Shown here piece after piece: positions 57,762-64,000 of a DNA stretch of 64,000 nt. Under the pieces are notes generated by a model, which saw only the letters and a program-made list of their open reading frames with translations, made no database searches and had not been told where the DNA came from. Location of the stretch: NCBI RefSeq assembly GCF_001886185.1, contig NZ_JXLA01000025.1, forward strand, positions 1 through 64,000. The letters run 5' to 3'. Made by a program: the position numbers and the translations under genes. This DNA is from Enterococcus raffinosus (GTDB lineage Bacteria > Bacillota > Bacilli > Lactobacillales > Enterococcaceae). Positions within the stretch are counted from its first letter, which is position 1, and every line of letters begins with the position of its first letter.

Positions 57762-58919
57762 ATGAAAAAAGCATTAATCTTTGGAGCAGGAAAAATTGGC
57801 CAAGGTTTTATTGGAGACCTTCTTCATGAAGATGGTTACGAAATTATTTTTGCGGATGTATCTGATGAAGTGATCGCGGACATCAATAGAAATAATTGTT
57901 ACAGTCTATTCTTAACAAATCATAACTATGAGGAAAAGATCATTGACAATGTTTCTGCCCTATCACTTCTAAATAACCAAGAAGAAATCATTGAAGCGAT
58001 CACGCAGGTAGATCTCGTTACGACATCTGTCATGAAAACAAATTTAGTCAGCGTAGCGCCTATCTTAGCTAAAGGGTTAAAAAGAAGGTTATCTGAGGGG
58101 CGAAGTAGAGTTCTTGTGATGGCTTGTGAGAATGCTATTATGGGCACGGATACGCTAGTAAATCTTATGGTTGATACAGGGATTATTACGATGGATCAGT
58201 TACAGGAGATTGGCGCGTATCCAAATACTGGTGTTGACAGGTTTGTATTTGGTGGAATTTACAATGGTAAAGAAGGTACCGCAATTAGTGATTCTCATGA
58301 ACTGGCGATTGAGCGTCAGAAATTAGATGATCCAGATAGTCAACCGATTAAAGGAGCAGAGTACGTAGATAATTTAGAAGCGGTACTCAAAAGAAAAATT
58401 TATTTAGTGAATTGTTGGCTTGCAATAACTAGCTATATTGGTTATACAAAAGGTTACACAATGGTTGATGAAGCCTTGCGTGATGCAGACATCCAGAAAA
58501 TAGTAAAAGAAGCGTTCCTTGAATCTGCAGCGGGATTGGAAAAGAAATTCGGATTTTCCAGTGAAGAAATGAGTAGTTATATCAACGATATGATCATCAA
58601 AAGATACGATGATTATAATCAAGAGGGCATCAATGATCCGATCGCTAGAGTAGCACGTCAGCCGATCCGGAAATTATCTCCAGATGACAGAATAGTAGGG
58701 CCGGCAAATATTGCTTATGAATATGGCTTACCCAATGATCATTTGTTATATGGTGCGGCGTATGCTTTAAAGTATGATGATCCTGATGATGAAGAAGCGG
58801 TAAAATTACAAGAGAGTATTCAAAGAGATGGGATCGAGAACACGATTGAAAAAATTTCTGGACTTCAAAAAGGCTCAGATATGTTTAACAAAGTTTTAGA
58901 GTATTACAATGCTATCTAA
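57762..58919 (+). CDS. Mannitol-1-phosphate 5-dehydrogenase-like polyol dehydrogenase
   Basis: A 385-residue NAD-dependent polyol-phosphate dehydrogenase, nearest in pattern to classical MtlD. KKALIFGAGKIGQGFIGDLL opens the Rossmann domain; ACENAIMGTDTL and YPNTGVDRFVF resemble MtlD; the C-terminal region has RQPIRKLSPDDRIVGPA. The typical MtlD start is Met-Lys-Ala-Leu, so ATG 57762 is chosen over TTG 57756, although AAGGGG is nearer to the TTG. Product: a ketose phosphate, fed to the epimerase encoded upstream. A terminator follows. Confidence 0.88.
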   Translation: MKKALIFGAGKIGQGFIGDLLHEDGYEIIFADVSDEVIADINRNNCYSLFLTNHNYEEKIIDNVSALSLLNNQEEIIEAITQVDLVTTSVMKTNLVSVAPILAKGLKRRLSEGRSRVLVMACENAIMGTDTLVNLMVDTGIITMDQLQEIGAYPNTGVDRFVFGGIYNGKEGTAISDSHELAIERQKLDDPDSQPIKGAEYVDNLEAVLKRKIYLVNCWLAITSYIGYTKGYTMVDEALRDADIQKIVKEAFLESAAGLEKKFGFSSEEMSSYINDMIIKRYDDYNQEGINDPIARVARQPIRKLSPDDRIVGPANIAYEYGLPNDHLLYGAAYALKYDDPDDEEAVKLQESIQRDGIENTIEKISGLQKGSDMFNKVLEYYNAI

Positions 58920-59001
58920 GTCTTTATTAGTAACCCTTATAATGTTCATCTTTTAAGTAAGTTGTGTTTTTAATGAGTTTTCTAAACATATATTTTTATG
59001 A

Positions 59002-59040
59002 AGACCAATCATCCAGCTAAGATGATTGGGTCTTTTTTTT
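59002..59040 (+). terminator. Terminator of the fifth mannose-type operon
   Basis: AGACC-AATCATC (59002-59013) pairs with GATGATTGGGTCT (59021-59033) with one bulged base and a 7-base loop, then eight T. Confidence 0.88.
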
Positions 59041-59283
59041 GCTTTCGATATCATCAGTTAGCTTTGCCTATTACTCTAAAGAAAATTTGTAAGGGTTCCA
59101 AGATAGAAAAATGCATCTGAATTAATGTAAGTACAATCAAAGTTAAGTTTCTTCCTCTTGTGGTAGCTCTAATAGGTTTTTATTCATCAATTAAATTGTT
59201 ATAAAACAAGTAACTATAAAAATAGACATCCAACCATACGAAAACAAAAAGAAACCTAAACGAAAATTAAAGCAAAAAAACAA
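59041..59283. other. AT-rich intergenic region
   Basis: About 240 bases between the terminator and the next promoter. I see no gene, repeat or clear regulatory element in it. Confidence 0.4.
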
Positions 59284-59325
59284 TTGCGTACTGAAGTTTT
59301 CTATAGTATTATGAAAGCGTAGTCA
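59284..59325 (+). promoter_or_regulatory. Sigma-A promoter with overlapping cre
   Basis: TTGCGT (59284-59289), 17-bp spacer and TATTAT (59307-59312) form a promoter. TGAAAGCGTAGTCA (59312-59325) matches the cre consensus and covers the expected start of transcription, so CcpA would repress the DeoR-PTS operon. Confidence 0.75.
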
Positions 59326-59372
59326 AGGGAAAACAAAATAATTTGAACTTTATACGAAAAAGAGGTTTGAGT

Positions 59373-60122
59373 ATGGAAAATTATGAGCGATTAGGCGATA
59401 TTGTATCGTATCTTCAAAAAAAGCAACGTGCAACAACTAAGGAATTATCAAATCAGTTTGGCGTGACAGAGCAAACGATTAGAAATGATTTATCCTTTCT
59501 CGAAAAAGAGGCGAGGATCATTCGGGTGCATGGTGGAGCTAAAATAACTGAGAATGAGACCAAATTCGATGATCGGTTGACTGAGAATGTTGAAGAAAAA
59601 AGAAGATTAGGGAAATATGCAGCTACCTTAGTTGAAGAAGATGACATTGTATTTCTAGATGGTGGAACAAGCATACTGTATTTGATCGAGTGCCTACCTC
59701 AGGACATTCATATCAAAATCATTACAGCCAGTTTACCGATAGCTGATAAGTGTACAATTCTGGATAATGCAGAGATTTACTGTCTAGGTGGAATGTTAAA
59801 TAAAAAAACTAAAGAAATGTATGGGCCAAAAGCATTAGAAGATATTTCAAATTTGATTGCGAATAAAGCTTTTATTGGAATAAGTGGTTTTTCATTGGAA
59901 AATCAATTTACAGAAAATAATGTTTTGTCCTTAGAGGTCAAGCGTAAAATATTACCAACAGTCAGTCAAAGTATCATAATTGCTGATTCAAAGAAAGAGA
60001 ATAAGATCGGTATTCAAAGAGCATTTAGTTTTGATGAAATAGATATTTTGATAACGGGTACAGAGGTGTCAAAAAAATTCGTAGAAAAAGCGAATAAATC
60101 ATTAAAAGTAATGACTATTTGA
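59373..60122 (+). CDS. DeoR-family regulator of the third galactitol-type PTS
   Basis: A 249-residue DeoR-family repressor. TTKELSNQFGVTEQTIRNDL is the winged helix, with EARIIRVHGGA the signature loop; DGGTSILYLIE and IADSKKENKIG belong to the sugar-phosphate domain. ATG 59373 follows AAAGAGG. It is the first gene of its own operon, overlapping slightly with the IIA upstream region, so it is autoregulated as in many fru and gat operons. A cre lies in its promoter. Confidence 0.88.
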   Translation: MENYERLGDIVSYLQKKQRATTKELSNQFGVTEQTIRNDLSFLEKEARIIRVHGGAKITENETKFDDRLTENVEEKRRLGKYAATLVEEDDIVFLDGGTSILYLIECLPQDIHIKIITASLPIADKCTILDNAEIYCLGGMLNKKTKEMYGPKALEDISNLIANKAFIGISGFSLENQFTENNVLSLEVKRKILPTVSQSIIIADSKKENKIGIQRAFSFDEIDILITGTEVSKKFVEKANKSLKVMTI

Positions 60123-60142
60123 AATTGAAAGGGGGTGGAAAT

Positions 60143-60601
60143 ATGTATAGCAAACTGGTTATACCAGAACTGGTTTTCTTTGGAGAATCTTTTGAGGATC
60201 AAGAAGACTTCTTCAAAGAAGCAAGCAAAAACCTTTTAGAATTAGGCTATGTGACGGAGGGGTATTTCAAGGCTGTGGTTGAAAGGGAAGTAAGCTATCC
60301 AACAGGATTAGCGCTAGAAAATATCTCTATCGCGATCCCGCATACAAATCCAGAGTTTATAGTAAAACCATTTATTGCCGCGTATCATTTAACGAATGCA
60401 GTCGCGTTTACCCAAATGGCGACACAAGATGTAAAAATACAAAGTGAATTGATTTTAGCGCTTGGGATCAAGGAACCACAGGAACAAGTTGGAATGCTCT
60501 CGAAAATAATTGAAGTGCTTAATGATCCAGAGTTTGTCAAGGAATATCAAAGACTTTCCAATCAGGAGCAATTAGTTAAGTTGTTAAAAAGTAAATTCTA
60601 A
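60143..60601 (+). CDS. PTS galactitol-type enzyme IIA (third of three)
   Basis: A 152-residue cytoplasmic EIIA-type-2 protein. SIAIPHTNPEFIVKP carries the phospho-His (HT here, HG in the other two); EREVSYPTGLALE and LILALGIKEPQEQ are typical. ATG 60143 follows GGGGGTGG. IIB starts 18 bases after its stop. Confidence 0.92.
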   Translation: MYSKLVIPELVFFGESFEDQEDFFKEASKNLLELGYVTEGYFKAVVEREVSYPTGLALENISIAIPHTNPEFIVKPFIAAYHLTNAVAFTQMATQDVKIQSELILALGIKEPQEQVGMLSKIIEVLNDPEFVKEYQRLSNQEQLVKLLKSKF

Positions 60602-60619
60602 TAGAAAAGAGGAATAATC

Positions 60620-60901
60620 ATGAAAAAAGTGATCGTAGCATGTGGTAGTGGTGTAGCGACATCTCAAACAGTCGCATCGAAAGTGGGACGTTTATTATCT
60701 GAACGAAATATTGATGCAAAAGTGGAGGCAGTTGATATTAAATCGTTGAAAATATTTATTAATGATGTTGATGCTTATATCTCAATTACACCAGGGGGGA
60801 CAGAAGACTTCAATATTCCAAAATTTGACGGAATTAAATTTTTGACAGGAATGGGGCAGGAAGAAGAACTTGAAAAGCTGATTAAAGCGCTTGAAAAATA
60901 A
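60620..60901 (+). CDS. PTS galactitol-type enzyme IIB (third of three)
   Basis: A 93-residue cytoplasmic IIB. KKVIVACGSGVATSQTVASKV has the phospho-Cys; VEAVDIKSLK and GIKFLTGMGQEEELEKL follow. AAAGAGG precedes ATG. It relays phosphate from IIA to the sugar bound by IIC. Confidence 0.92.
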   Translation: MKKVIVACGSGVATSQTVASKVGRLLSERNIDAKVEAVDIKSLKIFINDVDAYISITPGGTEDFNIPKFDGIKFLTGMGQEEELEKLIKALEK

Positions 60902-60925
60902 ATAATTTGAAAGGAGATTACTTTG

Positions 60926-62278
60926 ATGGATGTTCTTGTTAGCGTGATCCAATATATTTTGGATATGGGTGCGAGTGTATTTGTCCCGATCTTGATGCTG
61001 ATTATCGGGCTTATCGCTCGAATGAAGTTTAAAGATGCCTTTAGCTCTGCATTAATTTTTGGTGTTGCCTTTGCCGGTATGAATCTTGTCGTCAATTTTT
61101 TGCTGGAAAATGTTTCGCCAGCAGCTAAGGGATTTGCCGAGAATACAGGGATTAATTTAACCGCAGTCGATGGAGGGTGGACAACAGGAGCCAGTTTAAC
61201 TTGGGCCTGGAAATACGCCTTCATTGCTTTCCCTCTAGCGATTGGAATCAATGCCCTGATGTTAGTTTTAAAATGGACCAAGGTATTGAATGTTGATATG
61301 TGGAATGTTTGGGGAAAAGCTTTTACCGCTTGTATGGTGACGTTCATTTCAGGGAACATCTATTTAGGATTTGCAGTTTGTGCAATCCAAACAGTTGTGG
61401 AACTGAAAGTTGGAGATTTATGGGCACGAGAGATCCAAGAATTGACAGGAATCCCCGGAGTTACCTTACCTCATCACATGACATTGATTGCATGTGTTTT
61501 ATATCCGATTGATAAGTTGATGGACTTGATTCCTTTCTTTAATAGAAAAATGGATGTTGATACGTTGAAACAAAAAATTGGTATTTTTGCTGAAAATCAT
61601 GTCATGGGTTTTTTAGTAGGAACGGCGCTCGGGTTAGTAGCTAAATATGATATTTCGAATGCGCTTGTATTAGGTGTAAACGCCGCAGCCGCACTTACAT
61701 TATTTCCACAAGTATCAAAATTATTCATGCAAGCTTTATCACCAATTTCGGATGCGATTAGTGAGATGATGAAGAAAAAATTCTCAGGACGTGAAATCTA
61801 TATAGGACTTGATTGGCCGATTTTAGCTGGTTCCAATGAGATATGGGTGTTGGCGATAATCCTCGTACCATTTGAGTTATTATTTGCAGCTATTTTACCA
61901 GGCAATCAAATGCTTCCTTTTGCAGGATTAATTAATCTTTCAATTATCGTTGCTGCTTATTTGTTAGCTCGCGGAAATATGATTTGGATGATTGCCTATG
62001 GAATCATCACGATTCCTGCCTTTCTTTATATCGGTACCTGGTTTGCTCCATGGATTACAAAACTAGCACAAGAAACTGGCGCAGTAAATGTGGAACCAGG
62101 AACGATGTTAGGCTGGGCAACTATTGAAAATGGAGAATTTCGATGGGCATTTGCGAGTGCTGCACAAGGAAATTGGTGGGGAATCATCGCAGCGGTTGTA
62201 TGGTTAGCCTTGTTCATCATTTTTTATAAAGGACGGAGCAAAGAAAATGCGAAACGTTACGCAGAAGCAACAGAATAA
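60926..62278 (+). CDS. PTS galactitol-type enzyme IIC (third of three)
   Basis: A 450-residue membrane permease of the GatC/SgcC family. VIQYILDMGASVFVPILMLI is the first helix; WTKVLNVDMWNVWGKAF, AENHVMGFLVGTALGLV and GLDWPILAGSNEIW are hallmark blocks. ATG 60926 is nine bases from AAGGAG; TTG 60923 is less likely. Its last 32 bases overlap a small membrane protein gene. The kinase and aldolase downstream suggest that the imported sugar phosphate is phosphorylated again and cleaved. Confidence 0.92.
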   Translation: MDVLVSVIQYILDMGASVFVPILMLIIGLIARMKFKDAFSSALIFGVAFAGMNLVVNFLLENVSPAAKGFAENTGINLTAVDGGWTTGASLTWAWKYAFIAFPLAIGINALMLVLKWTKVLNVDMWNVWGKAFTACMVTFISGNIYLGFAVCAIQTVVELKVGDLWAREIQELTGIPGVTLPHHMTLIACVLYPIDKLMDLIPFFNRKMDVDTLKQKIGIFAENHVMGFLVGTALGLVAKYDISNALVLGVNAAAALTLFPQVSKLFMQALSPISDAISEMMKKKFSGREIYIGLDWPILAGSNEIWVLAIILVPFELLFAAILPGNQMLPFAGLINLSIIVAAYLLARGNMIWMIAYGIITIPAFLYIGTWFAPWITKLAQETGAVNVEPGTMLGWATIENGEFRWAFASAAQGNWWGIIAAVVWLALFIIFYKGRSKENAKRYAEATE

Positions 62279-62471
62279 ACATTTTTTTCTAAAATTGTTC
62301 TGGTATTGCTCTTTGATACTTGCTCTATTGTTATTAGTCAGTGGTTATTTTCAAAAAAATACCATTTTTACGATAGTAGCTTTAATCATTGGAATCTCAT
62401 TTCGCTATTTCGGAGATACTTTAATCTTCACAGATATTAACAAACGAATCGAAAGGAGATTAACTAAGTAA
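62247..62471 (+). CDS. Small two-helix membrane protein overlapping IIC
   Basis: A 74-residue protein with two probable membrane segments (about 14-34 and 38-57), a Lys/Gln-rich head (MRNVTQKQQNKHF) and a basic tail (NKRIERRLTK). It overlaps the IIC end by 32 bases in another frame, and its stop touches the kinase ATG. GGACGGAG precedes the start. I do not recognise a family. Its place inside the operon suggests a helper of the IIC permease, a role that is inference. Confidence 0.7.
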   Translation: MRNVTQKQQNKHFFLKLFWYCSLILALLLLVSGYFQKNTIFTIVALIIGISFRYFGDTLIFTDINKRIERRLTK

Positions 62472-63419
62472 ATGATTTATACGATAACCTTGAATCCAGC
62501 AGTTGACACTGTCTTAAAAGTTAGTAAGGTACTCACTCGTGGAGAAAATAATCGTGTACAAGAACGCACCTTAGATGTAGGTGGAAAGGGAACTCATGTT
62601 TCTTGTGGTCTTTCATTAATGGGACAAGAAAATATCTGTACCGGCATCATTGGTAACAATGGCAAAGAAACTTTGATTGGTCTCTTAAAAGATTATGGTG
62701 TAGAGGCTAGTTTCTTAGAAGTAGAAAATGAATCAGTCAGAGATACTTTTGTGGTGACAGACGAAAGCGGTGATGGTTCTTATATGATTACTGAGTATGG
62801 CTTTGAAATCTCTAAAGAACTCACTGATTTGCTGATTTCCAAGAAATTACGAGATTTAACCACTGAAGATACGGTCGTTCTGTCAGGAAATCCTTCGTTG
62901 CAAACTTCTACTGAGGTCTTTAATTATCTTCTTGACTATTTGGAAGAACGAGGTGTTAGATTAGTTGCCGATGTTTCAGGTGTGTACCTTCAAGAAGTAT
63001 TGAAACGGGAAATTTTTCTAATCAAGCCGAATCAATTTGAATTTGGTGAAATCGTTGGATCAGAATTGAATAGCCTGGAAGATTGTATTGAAGCCTATCA
63101 AAAGAATAAGGACTTACTTTCGAATATTAAAAATATAAGTGTGTCAATGGGAGGTTCAGGTTCTGTCTTTCTAACAAAAGAAGAAGTTTACCTTTTTACT
63201 CCTCCGAAAATTAATGTTATCAATGACACAGGATCTGGTGATGCCTATGTCTCTGGCTTAGTATATGGCTTACACAACCAATACGCTATTCCGAAAGTTG
63301 GGAAGATTGCAACTGCAATTGGTGCTGCAAAAGCAGAGGAAGAATTGAGTACAGGTTTTGACATTCGTCGGGTAGAAGAATTGGAACACCAAGTTATTTG
63401 TAAAAGAATAGGAGAGTGA
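62472..63419 (+). CDS. PfkB-family sugar-phosphate kinase (FruK/LacC type)
   Basis: A 315-residue kinase that adds a second phosphate to a hexose phosphate, as 1-phosphofructokinase (FruK) and tagatose-6-P kinase (LacC) do. YTITLNPAVDTVLKVSKVL is the N-terminal signature; DVGGKGTHVSCGLSLMG follows; NDTGSGDAYVSG holds the catalytic Asp; SMGGSGSVFLT is the anion-hole neighbour. AGGAGAT precedes ATG. The aldolase that follows suggests the product, a ketose bisphosphate or similar, is cleaved to trioses. Confidence 0.9.
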   Translation: MIYTITLNPAVDTVLKVSKVLTRGENNRVQERTLDVGGKGTHVSCGLSLMGQENICTGIIGNNGKETLIGLLKDYGVEASFLEVENESVRDTFVVTDESGDGSYMITEYGFEISKELTDLLISKKLRDLTTEDTVVLSGNPSLQTSTEVFNYLLDYLEERGVRLVADVSGVYLQEVLKREIFLIKPNQFEFGEIVGSELNSLEDCIEAYQKNKDLLSNIKNISVSMGGSGSVFLTKEEVYLFTPPKINVINDTGSGDAYVSGLVYGLHNQYAIPKVGKIATAIGAAKAEEELSTGFDIRRVEELEHQVICKRIGE

Positions 63420-63422
63420 ACG

Positions 63423-64000
63423 ATGCTCTATTATGAAGAAAGAGTAAAGCTTACGAAGTTTGTAAAGACGATGTATGACCGCAAATTTTCGAATGAAGCT
63501 GGAGGAAATGTTAGTGTTAAAGTAAGTGATAAACATTTCATAATGACACCTACGCTGGCTAGTCAAAACTTTTTGTGGGACTTGAGACCGGAACAGATTT
63601 TAGTCATCGACAAAGATGAACAAATTATCGAAGGAACAGGGAAAGTAACACGTGAAGTGAATATGCATATGGCCGCATTTCAAGAATGCAAACAAATTGA
63701 ATGTGTTATTCATGCGCATCCCTTTAACTCTTTAGTTTTTGCTAGTTTGGGATTAGAAATGCCGAACTTAACGGAAGGGACACAAAAGCTAGGACAAATA
63801 AGTTGTTTAGAATTTGCCCCAGCGACAACTCCTGAATTGGGTGAAGTTGTTAGAGAAGCAGTCAAAAAAGATCAAGCTATCCCCAAAGCATATTTGTTAA
63901 GAAAACACGGTGTCTTAGTGGTTGGAAGCACTATTGAAAAGACATTTGATATGCTTGGACGATTGGAATGGAATGCCAAAGTTGCCAAAGAATATCTTGT
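63423..64000 (+). CDS. Class II aldolase (FucA/AraD family), cut by window end
   Basis: ATG 63423 follows ATAGGAGAG, and the frame stays open to 64000, so at least 192 residues are present and the end is missing. EAGGNVSVKV (near 25) is the phosphate-binding loop, TREVNMHMAAF has the catalytic-region Glu, IHAHPFNSLVFAS gives two Zn-binding His and RKHGVLVVG the third. Such zinc aldolases cleave fuculose-1-P or rhamnulose-1-P, or epimerise ribulose-5-P. After a kinase and PTS, a ketose (bis)phosphate is likely cleaved to dihydroxyacetone phosphate and an aldehyde. Confidence 0.9.
   Translation, partial: MLYYEERVKLTKFVKTMYDRKFSNEAGGNVSVKVSDKHFIMTPTLASQNFLWDLRPEQILVIDKDEQIIEGTGKVTREVNMHMAAFQECKQIECVIHAHPFNSLVFASLGLEMPNLTEGTQKLGQISCLEFAPATTPELGEVVREAVKKDQAIPKAYLLRKHGVLVVGSTIEKTFDMLGRLEWNAKVAKEYL

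Noticed and set aside
1-64000. CRISPR arrays, tRNA or rRNA genes
   Set aside because: No regularly spaced identical repeats and no cloverleaf or rRNA-like stretch were noticed on reading either strand.

Overview
The window comes from a low-GC Firmicute, most likely an enterococcus; the polyol-rich Enterococcus avium group would fit, but I cannot prove a species. The basis is AT-rich DNA, strong AGGAGG ribosome sites, LevR-type sigma-54 activators, catabolite (cre) sites, and an extreme density of sugar phosphotransferase (PTS) genes. Five complete mannose-type PTS permeases, three complete galactitol-type permeases and one orphan IIA/IIB pair lie in about 58 kb, each with its own regulator and catabolic enzymes. 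No rRNA, tRNA or CRISPR array was seen.

Region by region: (1) 1-4035 is the edge of a mobile element: three small genes and two overlapping large serine recombinases. (2) 4190-14398 is a fructosamine (Amadori product) locus. A GntR repressor, a variant phosphofructokinase and a FrlB-like deglycase read leftward. A LevR-type activator and a sigma-54-driven operon of IIA-IIB-IIC-IID, a second FrlB-like deglycase and a FrlD-like kinase read rightward. (3) 14842-22072 has a second LevR activator and a sigma-54 operon IIB-IIC-IID-IIA, a DUF2961/GH172 glycosidase and a ROK fructokinase, suggesting import and cleavage of a fructose-containing disaccharide such as a difructose anhydride. (4) 22266-22661 is a DUF4279 gene cut by a MITE-like element. 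(5) 23201-31398 has an SDR, a third mannose-type PTS and a polyol-phosphate dehydrogenase. It ends with an unusual trio: an orphan IIA, a degenerate IIB and a LevR-like protein that has lost GAFTGA, the acidic Walker B signature, the arginine finger and the IIB cysteine. (6) 31399-32620 is a 1.2-kb gene desert. (7) 32621-39197 has an MtlR-type regulator divergent from a fourth mannose-type PTS, a second polyol dehydrogenase and an HAD phosphatase; a 42-bp perfect palindrome lies between them. (8) 39399-39800 is an IS3-like remnant. (9) 39841-51703 is a composite galactitol-type region: DeoR repressor, RpiB-type isomerase, PTS, HxlB-like isomerase, MtlR-type activator, second PTS, ribulose-phosphate epimerase family enzyme, SDR, second HxlB and HAD phosphatase. 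(10) 51794-58919 has a fourth LevR-like activator (without a IIB module), a sigma-54 promoter, a fifth mannose-type PTS, a second epimerase and a third polyol dehydrogenase, a set that fits a pentitol or hexitol. (11) 59373-64000 has a DeoR regulator, a third galactitol-type PTS, a small membrane protein, a PfkB sugar-phosphate kinase and a class II aldolase cut by the window end.

The shared logic is one cassette per carbohydrate: PTS uptake with phosphorylation, then oxidation, isomerisation, epimerisation, deglycation or hydrolysis to fructose-6-P, glucose-6-P or xylulose-5-P. LevR/MtlR proteins sense PTS phosphorylation, GntR/DeoR proteins sense sugar phosphates, and three cre-like sites suggest CcpA control. 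Substrates are inferred from enzyme content and are not proven.
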